Positions 35,838 to 45,925 of a DNA stretch of 64,000 nucleotides are shown here, piece by piece. The notes under the pieces were generated by a model. The model searched no databases. It worked only from the letters and a program-made list of their open reading frames with translations, and had not been told where the DNA came from. Origin of the DNA: Nitrospirales bacterium LBB_01. Its GTDB lineage: Bacteria; Nitrospirota; Thermodesulfovibrionia; Thermodesulfovibrionales; Magnetobacteriaceae. Where the stretch lies: the NCBI GenBank assembly GCA_004376055.2, contig CP049016.1, forward strand, positions 2,418,001 through 2,482,000, read 5' to 3'. A program made the position numbers and the translations under genes. Position 1 is the first letter of the stretch. Every line of letters begins with the position of its first letter.

Positions 35838-36329
35838 TTATCCCACCACCCACACTGAGCAATCTTTAGCAAGATGTATCAGCTTGCTTGAGGTGCTTCC
35901 GTAGAGAAACTCCTCACGTTTTGAAATCCCACGCCGTCCTACCACTATGGTTGAGGCTTGAGTTATTTTCTGCTCCCTTAGTATGCACTCAGCTACAGTT
36001 GGTTCATCCCTTAACACTACCTTTACGCTTATGTTGTCTTCATTTATACCATTCTGTGCTAAAAATGACTTATACCCTTCAACAATCTTTAATCTGCCCT
36101 CAACTACACCCCTTATGAACTCTGAAGTTTCTAAATCGCAAACAAAGTCATCGTCATCAAATAAATCAACAACATGGTACAATAAGAAAGTAAAGTCAGG
36201 AATTTCCTTAAACATTTCACAAATAAAAGACAGTGCTCTACGTGAACTTAAGTTGTTGTCAACAGCAACCAAAATCCGCCTCTGCCTGGCCAGATGTAAC
36301 AGACCTTCTATGTCGCCTATACATTCCAT
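35838..36329 (-). CDS. Universal stress protein (UspA family) A
   Basis: The 163-residue protein has an N-terminal ILVAVDNNLSSRRAL strand-loop and a C-terminal nucleotide-binding motif VVGRRGISKREEFLYGSTSS, the ATP-type G-2x-G-9x-G(S/T) pattern. USPs act in stress tolerance. It overlaps the kinase-like gene by 13 nt, so the two are coupled. Confidence 0.9.
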   Translation of the reverse strand: MECIGDIEGLLHLARQRRILVAVDNNLSSRRALSFICEMFKEIPDFTFLLYHVVDLFDDDDFVCDLETSEFIRGVVEGRLKIVEGYKSFLAQNGINEDNISVKVVLRDEPTVAECILREQKITQASTIVVGRRGISKREEFLYGSTSSKLIHLAKDCSVWVVG

Positions 36330-37297
36330 GCTTTATTATATAATTTTTCATTAACTTCATGTAGATCACTGAGAAATTCCCCTGTTGTTTCATAAAACAC
36401 CTCGGCACCCTGTGAAAAGTGCAAAAGTACGTAGTTAAGCTCATCCCCAATGTACGGGAAAACTTTCTTTAGATTAGCTACCCTATTTTGGATAACCACA
36501 CTGAGGTCATCATCGCTTAAGCACTCAAGTGCCTTATGCTGCCATTTACTTAATTGATGGTGTGTAATATCACCGCCGCCTGTTAAAAACATTAAAATGT
36601 TACCAAGACCAAATAAATCAAATCCAAATCTGTTTTCGCTATTGGTGAAGGTGTAATCAAAATCAATCCACCTGGCAATACCCGTTTCACTGTCAATTAT
36701 TACGTGATCCCGCCTTATATCACCATGTTTTTCACCACAATTGTGCAAAAACTCTATTGCTTTCACCAACTCTATAAACTCATCAAAAATCACTTTAAAC
36801 TTTGTAAAATAATACTGCTCATGGTTTTTACTTTGATTTAGCACATGATCCGTCAAGTTTATGCCTTTTATGTAGTCTATCACCCTGATTGTGTTACCAG
36901 CCTTGTCATGTATTCCAAACCCGTGCATAAATCGTTCATGGTGCTTTACCTTCTCTAACACTCTAGCCTCCTTTTTGGGACTCCTAATACATCTAAACAG
37001 AATCCCTCCGATATTGGCCATGTACTCCTCGGTGAAAATCATTTTTATTATCTTTGTCTTTCCATCTGTAAGGTCTATTGCATTTCTTACCCAAAACTTA
37101 GGCTCATCTTCAATCCCAAAACGTCCCTCCCGCTGGTTTCCTCTTATTAAATATGGCTTTTCGCCTAAAACCACTACATCATTGTATTGAACCGCAAAAA
37201 AATCTGTTAAATCTTCTATTATTTTCGGTGTTTTTACACTGTCTGCTGCACCGGTATGTACGCATATCAGCTCCTTTATTTTTTCCATTTGGAACAA
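36317..37297 (-). CDS. Protein kinase-like protein between two USP genes
   Basis: The 326-residue protein has a kinase fold: LLF-like N-lobe, catalytic loop HGDIRRDHVII (HxD) near residue 188, and a metal loop IDFDY in place of DFG. The N-lobe Lys is not obvious. Ser/Thr kinase-like proteins next to USPs occur in Desulfobacterota and relatives. Its substrate might be a USP or the FHA-binding target, which is inference. It overlaps the downstream USP gene and lies 59 nt after the upstream one. Confidence 0.78.
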   Translation of the reverse strand: MFQMEKIKELICVHTGAADSVKTPKIIEDLTDFFAVQYNDVVVLGEKPYLIRGNQREGRFGIEDEPKFWVRNAIDLTDGKTKIIKMIFTEEYMANIGGILFRCIRSPKKEARVLEKVKHHERFMHGFGIHDKAGNTIRVIDYIKGINLTDHVLNQSKNHEQYYFTKFKVIFDEFIELVKAIEFLHNCGEKHGDIRRDHVIIDSETGIARWIDFDYTFTNSENRFGFDLFGLGNILMFLTGGGDITHHQLSKWQHKALECLSDDDLSVVIQNRVANLKKVFPYIGDELNYVLLHFSQGAEVFYETTGEFLSDLHEVNEKLYNKAWNV

Positions 37298-37356
37298 AAA
37301 ATCCCCTTCCCATAGTTAGTTTCCATAACTTAAGCCAAACTTCCTATTTTACACTG

Positions 37357-37851
37357 TTAACCAGTGTTCGTAGTTGGAGCCAATTCGTTATGAACCATGA
37401 CTGTGCTATGTTCGTTTATCCTTGTCGTTAAAACCGGACACTTGGCATTTCTTACGACTTTCTCAGCAGTACCTCCAAAAATCAGCCTGTCAATGCCTTT
37501 TCTGCCGTGGGTTCCCATCACAATCAGGTCTATTCTGTTAGTGGAAGCGTAATTAAGAATCTCATCTGCAGGATTACCCCTTGCAATAAACCTATTCACT
37601 GAGCGCACGTCTTTTAACTGTTTTTCGTAAACGTGCTCAAGTTCCTTTAGTGCATTTTTCTCAATGTCTTTGTAGAACTCATCGTAAGACAACTGCGGCA
37701 TATACCATCCTACGGCGCTGGCTACATCATAAACCACATGAAGAATGTCTATTGAGGCGCCATAGTGTTTTGCCAGATCAGCGGTATAGTCGGCTGCCCC
37801 TGATGCACCCTCCATAAAATCCGTTGGTAATAGTATTTTCCTTATCTCCAT
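37357..37851 (-). CDS. Universal stress protein (UspA family) B
   Basis: The 164-residue protein begins MEIRKILLPTDF at the ATG at 37851, where a GGGAGGT site is in good register; the open frame upstream to 37935 has no such site. C-terminal motif VMGTHGRKGIDRLIFGGTAE gives the ATP-binding signature. It is more typical than USP A and carries DILHVVYD. Confidence 0.92.
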   Translation of the reverse strand: MEIRKILLPTDFMEGASGAADYTADLAKHYGASIDILHVVYDVASAVGWYMPQLSYDEFYKDIEKNALKELEHVYEKQLKDVRSVNRFIARGNPADEILNYASTNRIDLIVMGTHGRKGIDRLIFGGTAEKVVRNAKCPVLTTRINEHSTVMVHNELAPTTNTG

Positions 37852-37980
37852 TGCACACCTCCCTGTTTTATTAATGAGAGTTGTCAACCGCCGGCCTTTC
37901 CTAATATTATTATAACATAATTTTTGTGCTTTCACAGTATTACTGCTGACATGTTAAAATATCATATAGAGGTGGCAGCA

Positions 37981-38373
37981 ATGAGCATTTATACTTTAAT
38001 ACGTAACTTGACAGGCTCTCTACGGAAATCGTTAACCGAAACTTCGGAAATAGAGAGCGCCCTTAAGAGCTACTTATGCCCTATGCAGATGTTTTTAGAG
38101 TTATCGGAAAATGGCTGGAATGTTGGAGCTTTTAAGATTCTAAAGCATGACCTAAATGTTAAACGCATTTTTTTAACGAAACTTACAATCAAGTATTTTG
38201 CCAATATTAATAGAAGCCTACACATTAATAACAACTTGTCGGTTCAAGCTCATACTGTATCTGGACAAGAAATGACCAATGGAGAAAACCTGTTGTCCAT
38301 ACCGCTGTTTATAATGGGCGTTATGTATGCAATAGCGTTAAACATTAAGAATTTTGTCGGCGAAAAAACTTAA
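37981..38373 (+). CDS. Hypothetical protein
   Basis: A 130-residue protein is expected from the ATG at 37981 (GAGGTG site). It has few features: a polar N-terminus, a mixed core and a hydrophobic segment near the C-terminus (IPLFIMGVMYAIALNI) that may be a membrane helix. No family is recognised; it stands divergent from the USP B gene. Confidence 0.5.
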   Translation: MSIYTLIRNLTGSLRKSLTETSEIESALKSYLCPMQMFLELSENGWNVGAFKILKHDLNVKRIFLTKLTIKYFANINRSLHINNNLSVQAHTVSGQEMTNGENLLSIPLFIMGVMYAIALNIKNFVGEKT

Positions 38374-38437
38374 CTATAAATGTTATCCTTAATCCGAAGG
38401 TTTTTAAAACTTTGAACTAAACAAACGGAGGTGTAAT

Positions 38438-38671
38438 ATGGAAGATGCAGATGATGTGATGGTATCGGAGAAGAATCGGTTGGCGGCAGCGCTGTTATGT
38501 TTTTTTCTGGGAACTTTTGGTGCTCATCGCTTTTATGTCGGAAAAATCGGAACAGGTATAGCTATGCTTGTTACCCTCGGCGGTCTTGGAATTTGGACAC
38601 TGGTTGATTTAATCATAATAGCAACCGGCGGGTTCAAAGATAAAACTAACCTTCCTCTGACAAAGTGGTAA
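38438..38671 (+). CDS. TM2-domain protein
   Basis: The 77-residue protein contains a TM2 domain: LLCFFLGTFGAHRFYVGKIG, then a Gly-rich turn and LWTLVDLIIIATGGF-like second helix. The function of bacterial TM2 proteins is unknown. GGAGGTG precedes the ATG at 38438; mltA begins 27 nt after its stop. Confidence 0.85.
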   Translation: MEDADDVMVSEKNRLAAALLCFFLGTFGAHRFYVGKIGTGIAMLVTLGGLGIWTLVDLIIIATGGFKDKTNLPLTKW

Positions 38672-38697
38672 TCTGAGAATTACAGGTAATTGTCTCT

Positions 38698-39930
38698 GTG
38701 AAGCTGCGTAAGTACGGATATCTGACTGTTGTTTCAATCTGTCTATTGTTAGCGGCAGGTTGTGCAGTGCGTTTTGAGACCACCGGCAGAACTGCCCCAT
38801 ATCAGCCGTCCGAGGGGGATGCTATGGTGCGGATTGGCCCTGAGTATTTTCCTGAATTTTCAGACGACTACTCTATAAGCTCTCTTAAAGAGGCTATAAA
38901 CCAGTCTGTGAAGTATCTCGCTAAGTTGAAAGAAAGCGCCACGGTCAGATATGCAAAAGACGTCTATACAGTTAGGGAATTGAAAGAATCGTTGTCGTTT
39001 TTTCTTACCGTAATAAATGAAACCAATGGTGATTTCGCTGCTTTAAATCAGCAAATAAGAGACCACTTTGCAGTGTATGTGGCTGCAGGGTCAGACGGCA
39101 GAGGGAGCATGTTTTTTACAGGCTACTACATGCCGGCGCTTAAGGGCAGCAGGGTAAAGACCGACCGTTTCCGATATCCCCTCTACTCAGTGCCGCCAGA
39201 TAAGATAACGGCGGAGCTTGGCTCATTTAAGGAGCCGTTAAAGGGCGAGACTATCGTAGGCCGTCTTATCGGCACAAAACTTGTGCCCTACTACACCAGC
39301 TCTGAAATAATGGGTGGCGTTCTGGATGGCAGAGGGTTAGAGCTATTTTGGGTGGATGACAAGGTTGGCTTGTTTTTTCTTCAGGTGCAAGGCTCAGGGG
39401 TGATAGAGCTTGCAGGCGGAGGCAGTGTATATGTCGGCTATGGCGGCGGTAACGGTCACACATACAAAAGCATAGGGAAACTCCTTGCAGATGAGGGGAA
39501 AATTCCACTAAGCGATGTAACTCTTCAAACCATAAAGAAGTATCTCAGAGAACACCCCGAGGACACTGACCGCATACTTTCCTATAACCAGAGTTATGTG
39601 TTTTTTAGAGAAACCAAAGAAGCGGCAGTTGGCGCTGCCGGTATGCCTCTTTCAGCCGGGAGAAACATTGCAATAGATAAATCTGTGTTTCCGCTTGGTT
39701 CGCTTGTCTTTGTATCGTCAAACAGGGCTGAGTTCGCTTCCAATGGCGGGGTGAAAGAAACTGTACCTCTAACGCGTTTTGCTCTTTGTATGGACACAGG
39801 CGGCGCTATCAAGGGCCCGGGCAGAGCTGACTTTTTCTGGGGCAGCGGCAAAGAAGCCGAATCACAAGCAGGCGTTATGAAAAGCCACGGCAGAATGTTT
39901 TTCATTGTTAAGAAAAAAACCGCTCCCTAA
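38698..39930 (+). CDS. mltA: Membrane-bound lytic murein transglycosylase A (MltA)
   Basis: The 410-residue lipoprotein has a signal with lipobox LAAGC (Cys22), then the MltA domain (FTGYYMPALKGS near 140, QVQGSGVIEL near 235) and the 3D domain with catalytic Asp (CMDTGGAIKGPGRADFFWG). It cuts peptidoglycan glycan strands at the outer membrane. GTG start at 38698. Confidence 0.94.
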   Translation: MKLRKYGYLTVVSICLLLAAGCAVRFETTGRTAPYQPSEGDAMVRIGPEYFPEFSDDYSISSLKEAINQSVKYLAKLKESATVRYAKDVYTVRELKESLSFFLTVINETNGDFAALNQQIRDHFAVYVAAGSDGRGSMFFTGYYMPALKGSRVKTDRFRYPLYSVPPDKITAELGSFKEPLKGETIVGRLIGTKLVPYYTSSEIMGGVLDGRGLELFWVDDKVGLFFLQVQGSGVIELAGGGSVYVGYGGGNGHTYKSIGKLLADEGKIPLSDVTLQTIKKYLREHPEDTDRILSYNQSYVFFRETKEAAVGAAGMPLSAGRNIAIDKSVFPLGSLVFVSSNRAEFASNGGVKETVPLTRFALCMDTGGAIKGPGRADFFWGSGKEAESQAGVMKSHGRMFFIVKKKTAP

Positions 39931-39937
39931 CTCTCCG

Positions 39938-41581
39938 TTATTCTATTGCAGCCAAAGCAAATTGATTGGCATAGTTTCGCCAAAACTCTGATTTATTTAT
40001 TATCTCCAGATACTTTGCTTTATACGAAGTGTATTTTTCGTCTAAATTCAACATCTTTGCGGCTTTCGCTGCGAAATAGTATGCAAATGCGTGGTCAGCC
40101 TTAACTCTTATCGTGTTTTCAAATCCCTTTAATGCCACATCGTAATTGCCCAGCCTTAAGTCGCTGTTCCATACAAAGTTAAGTTCCAGATTCAGGGAAT
40201 ATGCCTTATCTCTTATATACTCTGCTGTAAAGTCCTCTGTGGTTATAACAGCCTTTTTTAAATTACAACTCAGATAATTATCGCTCAGGTAATTATTTTC
40301 AACACATATATTGTACATTTCACTTCCCACAAGCGGTGTTGCCACATAGAACCTGAACCATGTTGCGTCAAGGGTTTTTAGGAATGCCAGTGAAACCTCA
40401 ATATCATGGCGTGTCTCGCCAGGGAGTCCTATGAGAATATTGACGTCTGTATCTATCCCTAATTGGCGGCAGTCGGCAATTACCCGCTTCACTATTGATA
40501 GGTTAAGAGGTTTGTGCATAATCTCCTTTAATACCCGGTTGCTGCCCGATTCCACAGACAAAATAATGTGGTTAAGCCCAATGCTTTTCAAAGCCTCAAG
40601 CACTTTTCTGTCAAGAGCGTAAAGGGTCAATGAGTATGGGAAAAAAGGAGTCAATTGTAAATCAGTCATAATGTCAATAATTGCATACACTCTTTGTTTG
40701 TCCGCCATAAAATGGTCATCCAAAAAAACCACTGTTTTTATTCCATATTGCTCCGAGAGGCGTTTGAAATCGGCTCTTAACCTATCAAGGCTATGATAAC
40801 GCATTGCACGTCCGTGAACCGTGTGCGATGCGCAAAAACAACAACGATGCGGACAGCCTCTTGATGACATGTATGGCATACTTTTGGTCTCTCGTCTTGC
40901 AAGCGGGAAAGCCGATAAAAGAGGGTTCAGTTGATAGTCCTCTGTACCTAAAATGTCATAATCAAAAAAAGGTATATCATCAAGATTTTCTATGTGGTCA
41001 AACACAAAAAACTTGTTTTTATCATCTTTTGTTATCCATGATGGATTATTCTTTAAAAATTCAACTTTATCTGCAGCCTCAACCAGCCCTAACAACGGTC
41101 TTTCTCCCTCGCCGTAGCAAAGAGCGTCAAAACAAGCGCTGTCTTCAAATATTTTTTTGTACATATTGGTGGGTATGCCGCCGCCGGCTATGATTAATGA
41201 AGCCGGAAATATAGAGCGGGCTGCCTCTGCAATATCCAACATGCTGTAGTATGACGGAGTAAATAGCGTTGATATTCCTACTATGGTGGGTGAATAATCA
41301 AGCCACTCTTTTGCTGAGAGCACGTCATGGAAAAAGTCCTTGTATGAATTGTAACCGAAGTCGTCCATCTTTGTCAGAATTACATTGAAATTAATGAGCT
41401 TTACCTCTACTGTCATATTTTTTTTCAGATAAGCGCTCATTGAAATTAACCCCATCGGCATATCTGTAAGCACACTTCCAAACTTGCCTGATTTCCCGCT
41501 CACCTCACATTCATTAAAGGCAGGGTTTATAAAGCTCTCGAAATCCAAATTCGGCGGTACTATAAATAAAATTCTATCCAC
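39938..41581 (-). CDS. B12-binding radical SAM protein
   Basis: The 547-residue enzyme has an N-terminal cobalamin-binding Rossmann domain (about 1-170) and a radical SAM domain with the CxxxCxxC site in SSRGCPHRCCFCASHT near residue 238. The C-terminus holds one or two TPR-like repeats (VALKGFENTIRVKADHAFAY). Enzymes of this class methylate carbon or phosphorus atoms in lipids or sugars. Its product is unknown. It lies next to a cluster of glycan genes and ends 8 nt from the convergent mltA. Confidence 0.9.
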   Translation of the reverse strand: MDRILFIVPPNLDFESFINPAFNECEVSGKSGKFGSVLTDMPMGLISMSAYLKKNMTVEVKLINFNVILTKMDDFGYNSYKDFFHDVLSAKEWLDYSPTIVGISTLFTPSYYSMLDIAEAARSIFPASLIIAGGGIPTNMYKKIFEDSACFDALCYGEGERPLLGLVEAADKVEFLKNNPSWITKDDKNKFFVFDHIENLDDIPFFDYDILGTEDYQLNPLLSAFPLARRETKSMPYMSSRGCPHRCCFCASHTVHGRAMRYHSLDRLRADFKRLSEQYGIKTVVFLDDHFMADKQRVYAIIDIMTDLQLTPFFPYSLTLYALDRKVLEALKSIGLNHIILSVESGSNRVLKEIMHKPLNLSIVKRVIADCRQLGIDTDVNILIGLPGETRHDIEVSLAFLKTLDATWFRFYVATPLVGSEMYNICVENNYLSDNYLSCNLKKAVITTEDFTAEYIRDKAYSLNLELNFVWNSDLRLGNYDVALKGFENTIRVKADHAFAYYFAAKAAKMLNLDEKYTSYKAKYLEIINKSEFWRNYANQFALAAIE

Positions 41582-41609
41582 TCAGCGCTCCCTTTTTGCA
41601 TGTATCAGC

Positions 41610-42485
41610 TTATTTATCAACAAGCAGTTTTTCTTTTTCAATGTATTTTGCTTGCCCGCTATACCAGACATATAACTGTGCAATGCTTTCTTTCATGCTG
41701 TAAAATTCGTAGCCCCTTAGTTCACGCAGCAGCTTTGAATTATCACCGCTTAATTCTGTTCCAAGCCCATCTTTAGCTATAACGATATCCAATTCCTTAT
41801 CGGCTGCAGCAAGAACCATTTTAGCCAGTGTTACAAGCTCGTATGCCTCTCCTCTGCAGACATTATAACACCTGTGCGCTGCATCATGCTCTATAAACCA
41901 TTGCGTAATATTTAAAAGATCCTCTATATAAATGTAATCAAAAAGTACGTTTTGTTTTATTGTAATTGGTAAATCAAATAAAGCCTTACAGCAGGCATTA
42001 GAGATAAATCTGATTTCCCAGTCCTCATATTTACCAAAAATTCCAAATAACCGCAGATTATAGATGTTGTCCGCGGTGTATTTGGTCATTATATATTTTG
42101 AAAACCCATAATCGTCAGCCGGCATATGGGTATCAAAATAATCCTCACTCATTTTGGGAATCCAATGTTTTCTGTCAAACTCAGTCCCCGAACCATAGTA
42201 GATCATTTTACCGTAAGCATCAGAACATCTTACAAGATTAAAAAACATTTTCAGATTATTATGTAACACCAGCGATAAGTCCTTTGACGAGGTCTTTGTG
42301 GCATTCCACGTAGCAGTGTGTATAACAACATCAAAGTTGTGTTTTCTGATATACTCAGACACGGTTTTTTCACACAGCAGATTTAGTTCTGAGCTTGTGG
42401 GAGCATGTGTTTCATATATTTTACTGAACCGCTCCTTTAAGTTACGCCCGATAAATCCGGTGCCGCCTGTTATAAGAATTTTCAT
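41610..42485 (-). CDS. NAD-dependent epimerase/dehydratase
   Basis: The 291-residue short-chain dehydrogenase has the Rossmann motif ITGGTGFIGRNL at the start, an active site region with YGFSKYIMTKY (YxxxK) near 137 and substrate residues later. Such enzymes make nucleotide-activated sugars for surface glycans. It overlaps the FkbM-type gene by 4 nt. Confidence 0.9.
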   Translation of the reverse strand: MKILITGGTGFIGRNLKERFSKIYETHAPTSSELNLLCEKTVSEYIRKHNFDVVIHTATWNATKTSSKDLSLVLHNNLKMFFNLVRCSDAYGKMIYYGSGTEFDRKHWIPKMSEDYFDTHMPADDYGFSKYIMTKYTADNIYNLRLFGIFGKYEDWEIRFISNACCKALFDLPITIKQNVLFDYIYIEDLLNITQWFIEHDAAHRCYNVCRGEAYELVTLAKMVLAAADKELDIVIAKDGLGTELSGDNSKLLRELRGYEFYSMKESIAQLYVWYSGQAKYIEKEKLLVDK

Positions 42486-43630
42486 ATTGTTGAATAGAGC
42501 ACGGTGTCCATGATAAATGAGGTATAGTTACGCAAAGAGAAATTATACCCCAACTTTAAACTGTCAACATAGAGAGGAATGTCCCATATGTGGTTTGGCA
42601 GGTGATAAACGCTTATGGCAAGGTCGGGTTTGCTTTCTCTTATGAGCGTCTCGGCACCCTTTAACGCTTCTAGCTCAGCGCCCTCTACGTCCATATTGAT
42701 AAGGGTCGGATTAAACCCGGGTACTACCGTATCCAATGCAGCACATTGAATGACTGATTCTCCCTCATCTGAGATTGCACAGTCGCTGCCGTAACCCCCC
42801 GCAAAACGAAACTGCGTGTTACGGCTAAAAACGCCGCATGGGAAAGCAGTGACACTCTGTGCCAGTAGATTGTGATTGCTGCTCAAATATTTTGTCAGAA
42901 CGTCAAAATTTTTCAAATCGGGTTCAAAGCAGACGATTGCCTCCGTTTTACCATACAGGGCGTTAAGCCGCCTAATTGTGTCGCCGTCATAGGCCCCGCA
43001 ATTTATAAGACGTGAAACTCCTTTGTTTAATTTAATGTCAGACGGAAAATACTGCAGCTCTGGAGCATCGGCCGGAATTTTAACCGGTTTTCTCTGCATA
43101 TGCGTTTGCATAAAACGGACATAGATTTCACGGCTCTGCTCATCCTTAAACAGATCAAAAGAGGCCAATATCTTTTCTTTGTTAGCGGTATAATAATCAA
43201 ACCCCAACTCTCCAATCCCTGCCTGTGCGTTATGGCACAGATGATACTCATATATATCAGTTGCTGTTATTATGTTTTTAAACCCTAACTGACGCAGGCT
43301 GTTAAATATCTCCTTATGATACTCCATCTTGCCTACGGTTACTACCACGACAGCGCTTTCCTTTTCATCGTTGGTCGGAGAAAAATCAAATGGTGAAAAC
43401 GCAGGCACTCCGCAAAGGGTATCACCGGCTTTAAATTTTATGTCCAACACAGCATGAACTTTAAGCTGATATTGTTTTAAAACAAAAACCGAGAATGTCG
43501 TAAAACCTCTGCCGCCGCCGTAAAGTATCACCTTTTTGCTGCCAAGTAAATTATGCACAGAGTTTGATGTATTGTTAAATAAAGACGGGTCGTCAAACAA
43601 TTGCAGAAGCGTTTCTCTATGGTTTTGCAT
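42482..43630 (-). CDS. FkbM-family methyltransferase
   Basis: The 382-residue protein has an N-terminal Rossmann-like part (SKKVILYGGGRGFTTFSVFV) and a C-terminal FkbM methyltransferase domain with NCGAYDGDTIRRL, INMDVEGAELEALKGAE and SVYHLPNHIWDIPLY. It probably methylates a sugar hydroxyl. It is translationally coupled to the epimerase gene. Confidence 0.88.
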   Translation of the reverse strand: MQNHRETLLQLFDDPSLFNNTSNSVHNLLGSKKVILYGGGRGFTTFSVFVLKQYQLKVHAVLDIKFKAGDTLCGVPAFSPFDFSPTNDEKESAVVVVTVGKMEYHKEIFNSLRQLGFKNIITATDIYEYHLCHNAQAGIGELGFDYYTANKEKILASFDLFKDEQSREIYVRFMQTHMQRKPVKIPADAPELQYFPSDIKLNKGVSRLINCGAYDGDTIRRLNALYGKTEAIVCFEPDLKNFDVLTKYLSSNHNLLAQSVTAFPCGVFSRNTQFRFAGGYGSDCAISDEGESVIQCAALDTVVPGFNPTLINMDVEGAELEALKGAETLIRESKPDLAISVYHLPNHIWDIPLYVDSLKLGYNFSLRNYTSFIMDTVLYSTI

Positions 43631-43657
43631 ATCTTTTCACCTGTTCAATGATAAACT

Positions 43658-44635
43658 CTATCCCCTTGTTTTGTCTATCTCTAAGGGGGCTGGGGTGCTC
43701 TTAAATATCTTTTCCTGAATAAATCTGTACGTATGTCTCATAACGATATACACAGGTCTTGGAATAAAGATCATCGGTAAACTTATCAGACGAAGTTTCC
43801 ACGAAAACCTCACAAATATTGTCATCATTTCCTTATAAAAAGTACCCTTATTAAATATTTTACCATGGCCTATAAACATCATAAGAAACCTGTAGCCGCC
43901 TTGTTGTTTGAAAGGCGAGGCCATAGTCAGCTCCCTCAGTTTGGAATCCTCTATAATTGAACAGCTATATACCCAATGCCTGTACCATGATAGAAGAGTG
44001 TTATGGGTTGCTCCCAAAAGATTTCTGATAACTATCAGTTGTGCCGATACATATACGTTGAAATTTTCTCTAACCGACTTGTCAATAATTGCAAAGTGGG
44101 GATAAGAATATGGCAGCAGTTTATAATTTCCTATTAGACACTGGGAATCATATTTTTCGGTTCTATAAATAAATCCTGGTATAAAAGACAGCACATAATG
44201 ATAATGTACGCCTTGTTTAATCAAATCCAGCGGAGTGCCGCTTAAGCCCCTTTGTGCATCAAAAAGCCCTGGAGAACCAACTATAATAATATCAAAAGAA
44301 CCGCCCATTATCGCATCAATGACGTCAGAGACATCCGTAAAATTAAACGTGTCGTCATCACATATTACCCATGTGTACTGCATGTCAGAGATTTCCACAG
44401 CACGTGAATAATTTGCACCGGCGCCTATATTGTGTCTATGGCGAACAGTTGCAATGTGATTGAAAAGACGGCTGTACTTTTCACATATAACAGGGGTGCC
44501 ATCAGGTGAGCAGTTGTCTAAGATTGTTATCTTACAGTCTTTAAAAGGACTGCTTAGGAGCTGGCGCAGGGTTTCATCTAAGTACGATGCCCTGTTGTAG
44601 GTAATTATAGTTATGCCAAGTTTCTCTTCTACCAC
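43658..44635 (-). CDS. Family 2 glycosyltransferase A
   Basis: The 325-residue GT-A enzyme has ITIITYNRASYLDETLRQLL at the start, DNCSPDGT, and the metal site CDDDTF near residue 94. It ends with an amphipathic, basic tail (RPVYIVMRHTYRFIQEKIFK). It is a clear paralogue of the GT at 45922-46929, with similar head and tail. The start at 44635 yields the common MVEEKLGITIITYN. Confidence 0.9.
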   Translation of the reverse strand: MVEEKLGITIITYNRASYLDETLRQLLSSPFKDCKITILDNCSPDGTPVICEKYSRLFNHIATVRHRHNIGAGANYSRAVEISDMQYTWVICDDDTFNFTDVSDVIDAIMGGSFDIIIVGSPGLFDAQRGLSGTPLDLIKQGVHYHYVLSFIPGFIYRTEKYDSQCLIGNYKLLPYSYPHFAIIDKSVRENFNVYVSAQLIVIRNLLGATHNTLLSWYRHWVYSCSIIEDSKLRELTMASPFKQQGGYRFLMMFIGHGKIFNKGTFYKEMMTIFVRFSWKLRLISLPMIFIPRPVYIVMRHTYRFIQEKIFKSTPAPLEIDKTRG

Positions 44636-44740
44636 TGTTTTGCAAAGTTAGCAGTAAGCAGGGTCATTTGTCAACAACAATGACGGATTTGTTTTTTTTC
44701 ACACGCTTAGGGTAATATGGTTTGAGGTGATTAGCTGCCA

Positions 44741-45925
44741 ATGGTAAAAAAGGCCAGGTGCTGTCCGATTTGTTCCACTACAGAGAAGGTTTGTCTTTAT
44801 AAGCAAAACTTCAATAATGACGTTATTTCTCTGATGGACAGTTATGATGTTGTCGTATGCAGCAATTGTGGATTTGCATATGCAGACAATATTCCCCGGC
44901 AGTCCATTTTTGATAATTATTACGAGGTAATGTCTAAGTACGAATTTAACTATAACGACGGCGTTGTTTCAGGAGATTATATTGATTATTATACTAAAAT
45001 CGCTGACTTTATAGCTCCATACATCGCTGATAAAAACGCTGCAATACTTGACATGGGGTGTTCGACAGGCTGTTTATTGTCCATATTTAAGTCTAGAGGT
45101 TACTCCAATCTTTTAGGGGTTGATCCCTCGCCATCCTGTGTAAAAACTGCAAAGCAATTGTATAATATTGAGGCCGTCACCGGTAATATTAATAGTTTAG
45201 TTGACAATGAGAAATTTGATTTAATTATTCTCTCTGCGGTTTTAGAACATTTGGTGGATTATGAAAGCTCAATGCAAGCTGTCCGCTCATTACTCAAAGA
45301 CAATGGCCTCTTGTTTATAGCAGTCCCTGACGCTGAAAGGTTTGGAAACTTTATATCTGCCCCTTTTCAACAATTCAGCACTGAGCATATAAGCTATTTT
45401 TCACAGTACTCTTTGAAAAACATGTTATCAGCCTTTTCTTTCACAATACTAAAAATATATCAGAGTGAAAGTAAGTTGAACATGACAACAGAGCCCGATA
45501 TTTTTGTGATAACACAAAAATCAAATGAAAAATCTTTCTCACATGTTAAAGACAATACAAGTGAATTAAAATTAAGAGATTACATCGCTAAATGTACAGA
45601 TATTGAAACTGAAATAAAAAAAATCATCAAAGATAAATTAGCAGCTACGGACAAAGTAATAGTGTGGGGAACAGGAACTCATACTCAGAGGCTTTTGAGT
45701 TGCGGGCTGGATATTTCAAAAATACAGTATTTTGTGGATTCAAACACAAGATATACAGGGAAAAAACTAAAAGGAACAGAGATTAAATTGCCTGCTGCTA
45801 TCACAGAGCCGGAATACCCAATTTTGATATCCACTTATACTTATCAAAAAGAGATTGCCCATCAGATTAGGAATATTTTGAAACTCAAAAATGAAATAAT
45901 AACGATATACAGCGAGGTGGGTTGA
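44741..45925 (+). CDS. Methyltransferase with N-terminal zinc-like domain
   Basis: The 394-residue protein has an N-terminal Cys set (CCPICS and VVCSNCGFAYAD, likely one zinc site), a SAM-binding domain (LDMGCSTGCLLSIFKSRG near 109-126) and a C-terminal Rossmann-like domain (VIVWGTGTHTQRLL). This three-part layout is typical of sugar C-methyltransferases. TTG/TGA overlap links it to the next GT gene. Confidence 0.9.
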   Translation: MVKKARCCPICSTTEKVCLYKQNFNNDVISLMDSYDVVVCSNCGFAYADNIPRQSIFDNYYEVMSKYEFNYNDGVVSGDYIDYYTKIADFIAPYIADKNAAILDMGCSTGCLLSIFKSRGYSNLLGVDPSPSCVKTAKQLYNIEAVTGNINSLVDNEKFDLIILSAVLEHLVDYESSMQAVRSLLKDNGLLFIAVPDAERFGNFISAPFQQFSTEHISYFSQYSLKNMLSAFSFTILKIYQSESKLNMTTEPDIFVITQKSNEKSFSHVKDNTSELKLRDYIAKCTDIETEIKKIIKDKLAATDKVIVWGTGTHTQRLLSCGLDISKIQYFVDSNTRYTGKKLKGTEIKLPAAITEPEYPILISTYTYQKEIAHQIRNILKLKNEIITIYSEVG

